In this document: positions 54,240-63,702 of the stretch, one piece after another | Layout of the letters: each line of letters begins with the position of its first letter | How positions within the stretch are numbered: the stretch's first letter is position 1 | From: Allorhizobium ampelinum S4 | Lineage (GTDB): Bacteria; Pseudomonadota; Alphaproteobacteria; Rhizobiales; Rhizobiaceae | Assembly (NCBI RefSeq): GCF_000016285.1 | Contig: NC_011988.1 | Span: 1-64,000, forward strand | Reading direction: 5' to 3' | DNA length: 64,000 nucleotides | Notes under the pieces: model-generated | The model's database searches: none | Told to the model about the DNA's origin: nothing | The model's input: only the letters and a program-made list of their open reading frames with translations | Made by a program: the position numbers and the translations under genes

Positions 54240-54257
54240 GCACTAAAACATCAGTGC
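54240..54257. promoter_or_regulatory. Possible operator between the binding-protein and GntR genes
   Basis: GCACT and AGTGC flank 8 bases in the 240-bp divergent region. The dyad is short and the call rests on position only. Confidence 0.25.
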
Positions 54258-54313
54258 ATCAACCCCGAATATGTGCTCTAATGGTTTTAACGGCGACATG
54301 AATGGATGGATGC

Positions 54314-55006
54314 ATGAACGGAACGATCAGGGGCGGACAGTTGGACCGCTCGCGACAGGTGGCATTGCAGGTTCATGAAATCCTGCGCGACAGGATTCTG
54401 AAGGTGCAATTGGTGCCGGGCACGATCTTGTCGCGTGCCTCATTGCAACTGGAATTCGGAGTGAGCCAGACACCGGTGCGCGATGCGCTGATGCGCTTGC
54501 AGGAAGAGGATATTGTCGAAGTCTATCCGCAATATGCAACGGTCGTTGCCAAGATCGATATCGATCACGCCAGACAGGCGCAGTTCCTTCGGCTATCGAT
54601 CGAACTCGAAGCGGTCCGGCGCCTGACTGAGGAGGCGCCGGGCGAGACCGCCAAGGAATTGGGCGCCATCCTGGCCCGTCAAAAAGAGGTGGCCACACAA
54701 GAGACCTATGACACTTTTGATGGCATAGACCGCGAGTTTCACCGTAAACTTTATGAGAAGAGCGGCATTCTACAGCTATGGGCAAATGTGCGACGACAAA
54801 GCGTCCATCTCGACCGGCTGCGGCGTCTCAACCTGCCAATGCCCGGCAAGATGCAGACCGTACTCGATGATCATGAAGCGATTGTCGCAGCCATTGCATC
54901 CGGCAATCCCGAGGCTGCGGCCTCGGCGCTCAGAAAACACCTGTCGGGTACGCTTTCGATCATCGATCTCATCAGCGCGGAATACCCGGATTATATTCGC
55001 AAGTGA
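54314..55006 (+). CDS. GntR-family (FCD) transcriptional regulator
   Basis: A 230-aa regulator. The winged helix is at about 12-80 (HEILRDRILKVQLVPGTILS, SQTPVRDALMRLQEEDIVEV), followed by an FCD domain with FDGIDREFHRKLYEKSGI and DDHEAIVAAIASGNPEAAAS. ATG 54314 is preferred over 54302. Divergent from the NitT/TauT-dehydratase-aldolase operon, it is the expected regulator. Confidence 0.9.
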   Translation: MNGTIRGGQLDRSRQVALQVHEILRDRILKVQLVPGTILSRASLQLEFGVSQTPVRDALMRLQEEDIVEVYPQYATVVAKIDIDHARQAQFLRLSIELEAVRRLTEEAPGETAKELGAILARQKEVATQETYDTFDGIDREFHRKLYEKSGILQLWANVRRQSVHLDRLRRLNLPMPGKMQTVLDDHEAIVAAIASGNPEAAASALRKHLSGTLSIIDLISAEYPDYIRK

Positions 55007-55426
55007 ACGTTGAGCTGTATTCGTCTCAGTCGTTTGCCACCGTCCAGCCGGTGCTTTACGCTTGGTTGGGCGCTCGACGTCGTCGCTGACCTTTTTGCCG
55101 ATCCTGAGAAAATACCCTCGTCGCCTCTACAGCGTCGCTTGTGCGTTTTATAAAACGCACAAGCGACGCTGGAACGCTTTCAATCTCCTGCATTTCGCGA
55201 TCTGTACCCTGATTGACCGGAGCCGACCGCCCTGATGTCTGCGGCGACGATATGCAATCTATAGGCGTTAAATTTGAAGCCTCAGCTCATTGTTACATGG
55301 TATTTGTAACCTCTCGTGACTTTTGCAGGCGGTGGCAAAAGCCCATTAGTCAGGCATTAAAACAGGCGACAGCGTTGTTCGGTGAGGATTGAGAAGAACG
55401 CATGTCGTCATGCAGGGAGAGAGTCT
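55007..55426. other. Intergenic region with a long perfect palindrome
   Basis: About 420 bp without a gene, between the GntR stop and the flavoprotein start. It holds the 42-bp palindrome at 55130-55171. GGGAGAGAG at its right end is the ribosome binding site of the next gene. Confidence 0.5.
55130..55171. repeat. Perfect 42-bp palindrome, repeat copy C
   Basis: The 21-base arm CAGCGTCGCTTGTGCGTTTT(A) is followed at once by its exact complement, with no loop. The GTGCGTTTT..AAAACGCAC core is shared with copies at 3032, 58051 and 62254. The second stem of the family is lost, though CAATCTCCTGCAT just downstream looks like its start. It may also act as a terminator. Confidence 0.8.
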
Positions 55427-56710
55427 ATGAATTTGGCATCTGCGCCTCGGCATGAGGAAAGCGCCCGGCAACCCTACGCTGCTGTGTCTGTTGGCCCAAG
55501 CGAGGCAGGACAGATCATGCGCGACAAAGTGCTGGCGCTGGTGCCTTTGATCCGACGCGAAGCCGAAGCCGGTGAGAAATTGGGTGCAATGACGCCTGCG
55601 GTCGTCAATGCGCTGAATGAGGTCGGATTTTTCAAAATCACCTTGCCACGCGAATATGGTGGTTATGGATTTGGCGCCCGTGACATTGCCGAGGTTGTCG
55701 GCGCAGCGGCAACCGGTGATGGATCGACAGCATGGTCAGGCTTTGTCTCGGTTGGCCTCAGAAACGCATTTGTTTTTGATGAGCAAACTGTTTCCGAGTT
55801 GATGGCGGATGCTGGCTCCTGGGTGGGGCCTCTCATGGTTGGCGCATCGGTATTTTCGCAGGTTGTCGGCGATGCACGACTGGTCGATGGCGGTTTTATG
55901 GTCCGCGGCAAGTGGAGCTTCGGCAGCGGGTGCAAACACGCGAAATGGGCCTTTGTCGGAATCCAGTGGGAAGAGGGGGGCGTTCCCCATCGGGGAATCG
56001 CCCTGCTTTCCCGTGACCAGTATGAAATTGTCGACGATTGGCACGTCATGGGTCTTCAGGGTACGTCGAGCAATAGTATCACCGCGCTTGATGAAGTGTT
56101 CGTACCCACGCGCCGCACGATGGCTTCTGCCGAAATGCCGATCCGCCTCGCGAAAATCCGCAACCGGTTTGAGGGGGTCGGCTACCAGACCGGTGCCTTT
56201 GGAATGATGTTGACAGTGACAATTTCCAACGTGGCGATCACGCTTGGTATGGCAAAAGGGTGTTTGCAGGAATTTTCCCAACAGGCGAATGCCCGCAAAC
56301 CGTTCAACCTTCCTTATGACACGGTTGCGGAAACGCCTTCGACCCAGGTTGTTGCCGGACGGGTGAACGCAATGATCAATGCAGCGGAAACACTGATCCA
56401 TGGTGTGGCCGATGAGGTGGACAGGCGTGCAGCTTCCGGTCTCGATTTCGAGCCGCGTGAAGAGGCTTTGAATACCATGAACTTGGTATTCGCTGCCCGC
56501 CTGTGCGCCGATGCGATCGATATGATGCAAATCTGCCTCGGTTCTTCGACGGTCACATTGAAGAATCCTATTCAGCGGTTTGCGCGTGACGCACGGGTTC
56601 TTATCTCGCACGGGGCTATCCGTCAGGATCCGGCCGCCGAAATCGCGGGTCGGCACGTGCTTGGCCTGCCGCCCTTCAAGATGTTCGCGGGCGGTCTTCC
56701 ACAAAAATAA
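55427..56710 (+). CDS. Acyl-CoA dehydrogenase-fold flavoprotein (possible flavin-dependent monooxygenase)
   Basis: A 427-aa protein of the acyl-CoA dehydrogenase superfamily: TLPREYGGYGFGARDIAEVV, GKWSFGSGCKHAKWAFVGIQ and DDWHVMGLQGTSSNSITALD. The catalytic Glu of true acyl-CoA dehydrogenases is not obvious at its usual site. The pattern fits the group that includes two-component aromatic hydroxylases and DszC-like enzymes. A nitroreductase-family gene 170 bp downstream could supply reduced flavin. GGGAGAGAG sets the start at 55427. Confidence 0.8.
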   Translation: MNLASAPRHEESARQPYAAVSVGPSEAGQIMRDKVLALVPLIRREAEAGEKLGAMTPAVVNALNEVGFFKITLPREYGGYGFGARDIAEVVGAAATGDGSTAWSGFVSVGLRNAFVFDEQTVSELMADAGSWVGPLMVGASVFSQVVGDARLVDGGFMVRGKWSFGSGCKHAKWAFVGIQWEEGGVPHRGIALLSRDQYEIVDDWHVMGLQGTSSNSITALDEVFVPTRRTMASAEMPIRLAKIRNRFEGVGYQTGAFGMMLTVTISNVAITLGMAKGCLQEFSQQANARKPFNLPYDTVAETPSTQVVAGRVNAMINAAETLIHGVADEVDRRAASGLDFEPREEALNTMNLVFAARLCADAIDMMQICLGSSTVTLKNPIQRFARDARVLISHGAIRQDPAAEIAGRHVLGLPPFKMFAGGLPQK

Positions 56711-56880
56711 CGGCGAGTCTCTGTCAGGTTCAGAGTGAACCAAAAAAGCTCTCGCTTCTGTTGTTTTCATTTGTCTTTCGGGAAAACGGCTTTCCAATTT
56801 CCGAAGGCAAAATCTAGAAACGCTGCGCATCGGCTGATCGTGGCGCAGTGCTGTGTCAACAGTCCAAGGAGAATACTCAG

Positions 56881-57480
56881 TTGTCCATTTCTTCAAATAA
56901 TCGCTCTTCGGATTACGATATCGATCCGATTTTCCTGGATCGCTGGTCTCCTCGGGCGCTTGATCCCCAGGCAATGTCAGAGGAAGATCTGATGACGATT
57001 TTGGAGGCGGCTCGTTGGGCGCCGTCTTCATTCAATGCCCAGCCCTGGAGATTCATTTACGCGCAGCGCGATACGCCGGAATGGCAGAATATTTTCGGTC
57101 TGCTCGCGCCGATGAACCAGGCGTGGGCATCGCGTGCTTCGGTATTGGTGGTGATTATTTCCGCAAATACAGCCATCATGCCGATGCAGACCGAGCCAGT
57201 TCCCTCTTACAGCCATTCCTTCGACGCCGGCGCTGCCTGGGCCTATCTTGCACTGCAAGCAACGCGCCTCGGCTGGTATGCGCATGGCATGGCTGGGTTC
57301 GACGTTCCACGCAGCTACGAAGTGCTTGGGGTCCCGGAGAGCTTTCGGGTTGAAGCCGTCATCGCGATCGGGAGGATCGGGGACAAGAGCTTGTTGCCGC
57401 CGCCCCTGCAGGAGCGCGAGCAGCCAAACGGGCGCCGTCCGCTCCAGGAGTCGGCTATGAAAGGACGTTTCATCGGCTGA
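56881..57480 (+). CDS. Nitroreductase-family flavoprotein
   Basis: A 199-aa FMN protein with FLDRWSPRALDP and ILEAARWAPSSFNAQPWRFI at the N terminus, and the DAGAAWAYLALQATRLGWYA helix. The preferred start is the TTG at 56881, since AAGGAGA lies 8 bases ahead of it. An upstream ATG at 56848 would include that site within the gene. The enzyme may reduce flavin or a nitro/quinone compound. Confidence 0.85.
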   Translation: MSISSNNRSSDYDIDPIFLDRWSPRALDPQAMSEEDLMTILEAARWAPSSFNAQPWRFIYAQRDTPEWQNIFGLLAPMNQAWASRASVLVVIISANTAIMPMQTEPVPSYSHSFDAGAAWAYLALQATRLGWYAHGMAGFDVPRSYEVLGVPESFRVEAVIAIGRIGDKSLLPPPLQEREQPNGRRPLQESAMKGRFIG

Positions 57481-57507
57481 AAGGTTTGCCTCTCTGTCGA
57501 GTGACAT

Positions 57508-57556
57508 ATGCGCAGCAGCACCAAGCATTGGTGAGCTGCTGCGCATTTAAATTTTT
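57508..57556 (+). terminator. Intrinsic terminator after the nitroreductase gene
   Basis: ATGCGCAGCAGC (57508-57519) pairs with GCTGCTGCGCAT (57535-57546), with an inner CACCA/TGGTG extension. TTTAAATTTTTT follows directly. Confidence 0.85.
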
Positions 57557-57595
57557 TACCAATCCACCCTCAAATGACATCGATTGGGGTATGCT

Positions 57596-57991
57596 ATGAG
57601 CGAAGATCGCGCCGCTGCCAACAAACGCCTGGTGCTCGACTTCTTCCGCTGTGTCTTCGAGGCGCGTAACCCGGATGCCGCGCGCGATTTCGTTACCGAG
57701 GATTATATCCAGCACACCGACCAACTTCCGAGTGGCCTAGCCGCTCTGGAAGCGTTTGTTCGCACCATTTTTCCTGACGGCCCGGTACCGACGCCCCCAC
57801 AACTCCAACATCCGCCGGAATTTATCGTCGCGGAAGGCGACATGGTGGTTCTTTCCGCCGTCATGCCTCAGCCCGATCCCGAGCACCCGGGTGAGATGTG
57901 TCTGCGGTATGTTTTCAACGCGTTCCGCATCTCCAATGGAAAGCTCGCCGAGCATTGGGGAAGCGCCGGTAAGGTGTATCGATCCGCGTAA
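57596..57991 (+). CDS. SnoaL/NTF2-like protein
   Basis: A 131-aa product with the alpha+beta cone pattern of SnoaL-like proteins: NKRLVLDFFRCVFEARNPDA, the conserved FVTEDYIQHT and FNAFRISNGKLAEHWG near the end. These proteins act as isomerases or cyclases or bind small molecules. The exact role cannot be told. It lies downstream of a strong terminator, so it probably has its own promoter. Confidence 0.85.
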   Translation: MSEDRAAANKRLVLDFFRCVFEARNPDAARDFVTEDYIQHTDQLPSGLAALEAFVRTIFPDGPVPTPPQLQHPPEFIVAEGDMVVLSAVMPQPDPEHPGEMCLRYVFNAFRISNGKLAEHWGSAGKVYRSA

Positions 57992-58524
57992 CGCCTCTAT
58001 CCTATCGTTTCTACCAGTTGGTCACGATGCACTGGTTTCTCACTGGGGGCACGTTACATCGTCGTGCGTTTTGTAAAACGTACGGCGATGTAACACTTTA
58101 AATCTGCTACATAATTTTCTCCTTAAATCGATTCCGATCTAAGGAATTATGCAGTGGCATGTCTGCTCATGGCGTATAGATTTCCTATCTCGCGTATAAA
58201 AAACAACATATATGTGTCTTGCAATCGGCAGGATTTTATAGCAGTAATTTCCCTGCATCGGACTCGTTTTGACGAGTGGCTTCTCCGGGCGCCTATCCCC
58301 CGGCCACAGTTAACTCACGAACGTCATTTTTGGCGTGATGAGCTATCCGTTGATTAAACCCATGAAAATGAAAATTTCTTGATATCTGTTGGGATCGATA
58401 GCCGTCTCCACACAGCGGCTTGATCATGTCTAACGTTATCAGTCTGCACTGATCAGCCCGTATATGGGTTTTCAGTTCGATGACGCATGTTTTCAGGGTA
58501 CGACGACGCATTTCAGGATATTGA
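57992..58524. other. Intergenic region carrying a well-preserved repeat
   Basis: About 530 bp between the SnoaL-like and cyclopropane synthase genes. The left part is repeat copy D (58051-58156). The remainder has no supportable gene; a 67-codon forward frame at 58154-58357 has no ribosome binding site. Confidence 0.5.
58051..58156. repeat. Best-preserved copy (D) of the dispersed two-stem repeat
   Basis: The first stem pairs GTTACATCGTCGTGCGTTTT with AAAACGTACGGCGATGTAAC (two mismatches). The second pairs around CTGCTACATAATT..CCTTAAATCGA with CCGATCTAAGGAATTATGCAG. Copies at 3032 and 3350 share the whole order, and 55130 and 62254 share the first stem. Confidence 0.8.
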
Positions 58525-59781
58525 ATGTCTTCGTTTTTCACTCGTTTCATGTCCCACCACATCAAGGTGGGCAACCTCATTGTTATCTCCTGCGATGGTC
58601 AACATACGCGTATCGGAGACGAAAGCGGCAAGCCGATCGTTATCCGTTTCGCAGACCGTGCAACCCAGCGGTCCATTATGTTCAATCCCGAGCTTGCGCT
58701 TGGCGAAGCGTTTATGGATGGCAAGTTGGGCATTGAGCAAGGCACCATCTATGAACTGCTTGAACTGGTATTTCAGAACACGGGCGTGGATCGCCTGACG
58801 GGCATCGCTCGATTTATGCGGCGTTTCACACGCTTGAAACGGCGTATTCAGCAGTATAATCCGGTCGGGCGATCAAAGCGCAACGTGGCGCATCATTACG
58901 ACCTTGATGGCTCGCTCTATCGGTTATTTCTCGATTCCGACAGTCAGTATTCCTGTGCTTATTTCGAGGGGCGGGGCAGTTCGCTGGAAGAAGCACAGCT
59001 TGCCAAAAAACGGCATCTGGCTGCCAAGCTGCTGATCGAGCCGGAGCATCGTGTTCTTGATATCGGATCAGGATGGGGTGGACTTGGGCTCTATCTGTCC
59101 GAGATGACCCAGGCGGACGTCACCGGCGTTACGTTGTCGCAACATCAGCATGCAATTTCGAATGGTCGTGCCAAGGACATTGCATCCTCGCGTCGGCCTC
59201 GATTTTTGCTGCAAGATTATCGGGATATCAAGCAACAATTCGACCGGATTGTTTCCGTCGGCATGTTCGAACATGTCGGGATTGGTCATTTCGATGAATT
59301 TTTTGCAAAAATACGGGCTTTGCTCAAGCCTGACGGGTTGATGCTGCTGCATTCCATCGGCGTGTTCGATGGGCCCTCTCATACCAATCCCTGGATACAG
59401 AAATACATCTTTCCAGGCGGCTACATTCCATCTCTTTCAGAAGTGCTGGCGGCAATCGAACGGCAGGGGCTGGTGGTCTGCGATATCGAGATATTGCGCC
59501 TTCACTATGCCGAGACCTTGAAAGCTTGGCGCGAGCGGTTCCTAGCCCGGCGGGACGAAGCGGTGGCTCTTTATGACGAGCGGTTCGCCCGCATGTGGGA
59601 ATTCTATCTGGCGTCATCGGAGACCGCATTTCGGTATCAGGGGATGATGGTTTTTCAAATTCAGCTGGCGCGCGATCAGTCCGCGGCTCCTCTGCGGCGC
59701 GATTATATTCATGCCGCCGAAAGCCGCCTGCGGGAGCTGGAGATCTGCAAGCCCGTTCCCTTAAGCCGTGTCGCCGAATAG
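58525..59781 (+). CDS. cfa: Cyclopropane-fatty-acyl-phospholipid synthase
   Basis: A 418-aa SAM-dependent enzyme that methylenates unsaturated acyl chains of membrane lipids. An N-terminal lipid-binding part (MFNPELALGEAFMDGKLGIE) precedes the SAM domain with VLDIGSGWGGLGLYLSEMTQ, GVTLSQHQHAISNGRA, SVGMFEHVGIGHFDEFF and the late FIFPGGYIPSL-like segment. Length is normal. It probably functions in stress adaptation, as do its SulP and Usp neighbours. Confidence 0.93.
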   Translation: MSSFFTRFMSHHIKVGNLIVISCDGQHTRIGDESGKPIVIRFADRATQRSIMFNPELALGEAFMDGKLGIEQGTIYELLELVFQNTGVDRLTGIARFMRRFTRLKRRIQQYNPVGRSKRNVAHHYDLDGSLYRLFLDSDSQYSCAYFEGRGSSLEEAQLAKKRHLAAKLLIEPEHRVLDIGSGWGGLGLYLSEMTQADVTGVTLSQHQHAISNGRAKDIASSRRPRFLLQDYRDIKQQFDRIVSVGMFEHVGIGHFDEFFAKIRALLKPDGLMLLHSIGVFDGPSHTNPWIQKYIFPGGYIPSLSEVLAAIERQGLVVCDIEILRLHYAETLKAWRERFLARRDEAVALYDERFARMWEFYLASSETAFRYQGMMVFQIQLARDQSAAPLRRDYIHAAESRLRELEICKPVPLSRVAE

Positions 59782-59875
59782 GCGCGGGCATTCATCCATT
59801 CATCGTTACACCTGCAGGGCATTCAGCGCTCTGCTCAAGATTGGCCGAAATATATGGCGGTCAGGAGAAATATCA

Positions 59876-61366
59876 TTGTCTAGCAATAGTTTACATCAAG
59901 CTCGAACAGAGTGGTTCGGTAATATCAAAGGGGATGCGCTGGCCGGCGTCGTCGTGGCCCTGGCGCTTATTCCAGAAGCCATCGCCTTTTCCATCATCGC
60001 TGGCGTCGACCCCAAGGTTGGCCTTTATGCATCCTTCTCCATTTCGGTGCTGATCGCGTTCGTGGGTGGCAGGCCCGGGATGATTTCTGCCGCCACCGCC
60101 GCCACCGCCGTGTTGATGATCACGCTGGCCAAAACCCATGGCGTGGAATATCTGCTGGCCGCCACCATATTGGCCGGCATCATCCAGATTGTTGCCGGTC
60201 TGCTGAAACTCGGCCGCCTGATGCGTTTCGTGTCCAAGTCGGTCATGACGGGCTTTGTCAATGCATTGGCAATATTGATCTTTATGGCGCAGCTGCCGGA
60301 GCTGATCCATGTCCCCGCACCGACCTATGTGCTGGTGGCGGCGGGTTTGGCGATCATATATCTATTTCCTTATGTGACGAAGGCCATTCCGTCGCCTCTC
60401 GTCTGTATTGTCGTGTTGACGGCGATTTCGATCTATTTCGGATTGGACATCCGAACTGTCGGCGACATGGGTGAGTTGCCCTCGACATTGCCGGTCCTGC
60501 TCCTTCCCAATATCCCTCTCAATATTGAAACGTTTCTGATCATTCTGCCCTATTCTGCCGCCGTCGCCGTTGTTGGCCTGCTTGAAACGCTGATGACAGC
60601 TGCGATTGTCGATGAATTGACGGATACGCCGAGCAACAAGAACCGCGAATGTATCGGCCAGGGAATTGCCAATACGATAACCGGGTTTTTTGGGGGCATG
60701 GCAGGCTGCGCGATGATCGGCCAGTCGATGATCAATGTGAAATCCGGGGGGCGCGGCAGATTGTCGAGTTTGTGCGCCGGTGTTTTCCTGCTGTTCATGA
60801 TTCTCGTGCTTGGGCAATGGGTGCGTCAAATTCCCATGGCCGCTCTTGTGGCGATCATGATCATGGTTTCCATCGGCACCTTTTCCTGGTCATCGATCCG
60901 CAATTTGAAGGATCACCCGCGCTCGTCCTCTTTCGTGATGATCGCCACGGTGATCGGCGTCGTCGCCACCCATAATCTGGCCGTCGGTGTCCTGGTCGGC
61001 GTGCTGTTGTCAGCCGTTTTCTTTGCCTGGAAAATCGCCCAGATATTCCAGATAACCTCGATCCTCTCACCGGATGGCAAAACGCGCACTTATAAGGTCG
61101 AAGGTCAAATCTTCTTCGCCTCCGTCGAGGATTTCAACCAGGCATTCGAATTCAAGGAAGCGCTGGAAAACGTCATCATCGATGTATCCCGCGCCCATAT
61201 CTGGGACATATCCAGTGTCGCGGCATTGGATATGATCGTGCTGAAATTCCGCAGAGAGGGAGCCGAGGTTTCTATCCTCGGACTGAACCGGGCAAGCGAG
61301 ACAATCGTTGACAAGCTCGCAATTCACGACAAGCCCGGCGCCATGGAACGCCTTATGGGCCATTGA
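59876..61366 (+). CDS. SulP/SLC26-family anion transporter with STAS domain
   Basis: A 496-aa inner membrane transporter. It has [20 protein letters not shown] at the start, the family segment [20 protein letters not shown], a multi-helix body, and a C-terminal STAS domain ([20 protein letters not shown]). The TTG at 59876 behind AGGAGA is preferred over the ATG at 59768, which overlaps cfa. Substrate may be sulfate, bicarbonate or a dicarboxylate. It is 11 bp from the usp gene. Confidence 0.88.
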   Translation: MSSNSLHQARTEWFGNIKGDALAGVVVALALIPEAIAFSIIAGVDPKVGLYASFSISVLIAFVGGRPGMISAATAATAVLMITLAKTHGVEYLLAATILAGIIQIVAGLLKLGRLMRFVSKSVMTGFVNALAILIFMAQLPELIHVPAPTYVLVAAGLAIIYLFPYVTKAIPSPLVCIVVLTAISIYFGLDIRTVGDMGELPSTLPVLLLPNIPLNIETFLIILPYSAAVAVVGLLETLMTAAIVDELTDTPSNKNRECIGQGIANTITGFFGGMAGCAMIGQSMINVKSGGRGRLSSLCAGVFLLFMILVLGQWVRQIPMAALVAIMIMVSIGTFSWSSIRNLKDHPRSSSFVMIATVIGVVATHNLAVGVLVGVLLSAVFFAWKIAQIFQITSILSPDGKTRTYKVEGQIFFASVEDFNQAFEFKEALENVIIDVSRAHIWDISSVAALDMIVLKFRREGAEVSILGLNRASETIVDKLAIHDKPGAMERLMGH

Positions 61367-61377
61367 GGGAGACAATC

Positions 61378-62232
61378 ATGATCAAGATCATAGGACTGAT
61401 AGACGGTTCGATATATGCCCAGAGCGTCTGCGATCATATCGCATGGATTGCCGGCCGATCCGAGGTGTCCGTGGACATTCTGCATGTGATTGGCCGTCGC
61501 GACCTTTCCACGGAGCCGGTCAATCTCAGCGGTAATATCGGCTTGGGCGCCCGAACGGCGCTTCTGGCGGAACTGGCGGAACTGGACGCGCAAAAAGCAA
61601 GAACGGCTCAACACCGTGGACGGCTTTTGCTGGAAGAGGCAAAGGCGCGTCTTCAAGCCGTGGGCATCAATAGCGTCAACACTATGCTGCGCAATGGCGA
61701 TCTGGCTGAAACCCTGCAAGAGTTGGAGGAAAGCGCCGACCTGATCGTGATCGGCAAGCGTGGTGAAGGCGCCGATTTTGCGCAATTGCACCTTGGCTCA
61801 AACCTCGAACGGGTGGTTCGCTCCAGTCACAAGATGATCGCCATCGCATCACGTGCCTTCAAGCCGATCCGTAAAGTGCTGATCGCCTATGATGGCGGCG
61901 CGACGGCGATGAAAGCGGTTGACTATATATCAGGGAATCCGATGTTTGCCGGGCTCTCTATCAAACTGGTAACGGTGGGGGACGATACGCCGGAAGCCCG
62001 TCAAGCCCTTGTTGAAGGTAAGCGTAGGTTTACGGATGCGGATGTGCCGGTTGAGACCGCCATTGTTGCAGGGCAACCGGATAAGGCGATTTCTGACATT
62101 GTCGAGCGTGAGGAATGCGACCTGCTCATAATGGGCGCCTATAGCCATTCCAGGCTGCGCGCACTTTTCCTAGGGTCAACGACAACGGAAATGATCCGGG
62201 CCTGCAAAGTGCCTGTGTTGATTTTCCGCTGA
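61378..62232 (+). CDS. Tandem-domain universal stress protein
   Basis: A 284-aa protein with two UspA domains. The first (residues 1-150) ends with DLIVIGKRGEGADFAQLHLGSNLERVVRSS. The second (about 160-284) ends with LLIMGAYSHSRLRALFLGST and TTEMIRACKVPVLIF, holding the GxxGS-like nucleotide pattern. It is co-transcribed with the SulP gene, a pairing seen in other proteobacteria. GGGAGACAATC precedes the ATG. Confidence 0.9.
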   Translation: MIKIIGLIDGSIYAQSVCDHIAWIAGRSEVSVDILHVIGRRDLSTEPVNLSGNIGLGARTALLAELAELDAQKARTAQHRGRLLLEEAKARLQAVGINSVNTMLRNGDLAETLQELEESADLIVIGKRGEGADFAQLHLGSNLERVVRSSHKMIAIASRAFKPIRKVLIAYDGGATAMKAVDYISGNPMFAGLSIKLVTVGDDTPEARQALVEGKRRFTDADVPVETAIVAGQPDKAISDIVEREECDLLIMGAYSHSRLRALFLGSTTTEMIRACKVPVLIFR

Positions 62233-62253
62233 TCTCGAAGCGAACACTCTTTT

Positions 62254-62277
62254 CTGTGCGTTTTTTAAAACGCACAG
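62254..62277. repeat. Short palindrome, repeat copy E, likely terminator
   Basis: CTGTGCGTTTT (62254-62264) and AAAACGCACAG (62267-62277) form an 11-bp stem 22 bp after the usp stop. The core is that of the dispersed family, with GCGCTGTAA following as in other copies. Confidence 0.75.
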
Positions 62278-62338
62278 CGCTGTAATGTAACATGCAGGAA
62301 CTCTGGCTAGCGCCATTGTCCTTGTTTGAAAGTCCAGA

Positions 62339-63541
62339 ATGATCAAAAACTATTGGGAATTTTCCAGCCGCAATTGGCAGCATCTGACATTTGGCGCAAT
62401 GCTTCTGGCCATTTCGAGTTTCGGCCAAACCTATTTCATTTCGATCTCAGGGGCGCATTTTCGAGACGCTTTTCGTTTAAGTGACGGTGGCTTGGGGACT
62501 GTCTATGCAATAGGCACGTTTTTAAGCGCCTTGACACTCACCTGGGCCGGGCGCCTGATCGACTACACAACGGTAAGAGCGTTCAGTTGGGCGGTGGCCG
62601 TTCTGCTGGCTTGCGCATGTGGATTGGTGTCGTTCAGCCCCAATGTCTATGTGCTCCTACTTGCGTTCTACCTCCTGCGCCTGGGCGGCCAGGGCTTGAT
62701 GGTTCATACGGCGCTGACTGCAACAGCCCGCACGTTTCCAGCAGATGCGGGTAAAGCGCTCGGCATTATCGCTCTGGGCATGTCTGTCGCGCAGGCTACT
62801 TTTCCACTGGCCGGAGTGACGATGAACGACACGTTCGGTTGGCGTGCATCCTGGGCTATCAACGCGCTCTTTGTCATCGCCGCTGTCGGCGTAGCACTCA
62901 CGGTCTTGCCAAGGGCGGGCGATCGGCCTTTGCGTCAGCGCAGGCCTAAAGGACAGGCCTCAACCGAGCCCAGGCGGACATCCTTGTTGCTCGACCGACG
63001 GCTCCTCATGACCCTGCCAGCTGTTCTGGCAAGCCCCTTCATCGTTACAGGCTTCTTCTTCCATCAAGGCCGCCTGGCGGAGCAGAAGCACTGGGACATC
63101 ACATGGCTCGCTGCCGGATTTGTGGTCTTTGCCATTGTACAGGCGGTCTCCGTCGTGGTGATTGGTCCGGTTATCGACCGTTTTGGAACGAAGCGAATTC
63201 TGCCTTATTTTCTCTTGCCACAAGCCATTGGAATGCTTGCATTGGGATTGCTTTCCTCGTCATGGGTTGCGCTGGTCTATATGGTTCTAATGGGCATATC
63301 CTCCGCCTTCGGGTCCACGCTTGCCACCGCGCTTTGGGTCGAACTTTTTGGAGCCAATGAGCTGGCACGCGTGCGCTCTGCGGTCGAAGCCGGATCTGTT
63401 ATAGCAAGCGGTGCTTCACCTGTGATCATGGGATTGCTGATTGATGCCGGCTTTCCTTTGTCATGGCAGGCGCTGGCGTGCTGTGCATACACAGTGTTGG
63501 CCTCCATTATCGCAATCGGTGTGCAGCGTGTGAAAGTCTGA
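62339..63541 (+). CDS. MFS transporter
   Basis: A 400-aa membrane protein with 12 predicted helices. It has MFS-type loops (AGRLIDYTTVRAF after helix 2; DRFGTKRILPYFLLPQAIGM after helix 8) and a basic central loop (RQRRPKGQASTEPRRTS). Substrate unknown. It begins with a cytoplasmic MIKNYWEFSSRNWQHL, and the ribosome binding site is weak. Confidence 0.85.
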   Translation: MIKNYWEFSSRNWQHLTFGAMLLAISSFGQTYFISISGAHFRDAFRLSDGGLGTVYAIGTFLSALTLTWAGRLIDYTTVRAFSWAVAVLLACACGLVSFSPNVYVLLLAFYLLRLGGQGLMVHTALTATARTFPADAGKALGIIALGMSVAQATFPLAGVTMNDTFGWRASWAINALFVIAAVGVALTVLPRAGDRPLRQRRPKGQASTEPRRTSLLLDRRLLMTLPAVLASPFIVTGFFFHQGRLAEQKHWDITWLAAGFVVFAIVQAVSVVVIGPVIDRFGTKRILPYFLLPQAIGMLALGLLSSSWVALVYMVLMGISSAFGSTLATALWVELFGANELARVRSAVEAGSVIASGASPVIMGLLIDAGFPLSWQALACCAYTVLASIIAIGVQRVKV

Positions 63542-63702
63542 TCGAACGGGTTTTTATATCGTCGACCACTGCGTCAGCGAAGACCTTGGTGGAGCGCGCC
63601 ATGAGATCGGCATAGTTCAATTACCCCATTGGCAGCATGACTGCTTCCTGCGGTCGATGTGTTTTAGGGTGCTCACACGGCCCTGTTGCCGACATCCCGG
63701 GC

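Noticed and set aside
55736..57031. A 431-codon reverse frame
   Set aside because: It lies opposite the acyl-CoA-dehydrogenase-fold and nitroreductase genes and shows no motif.
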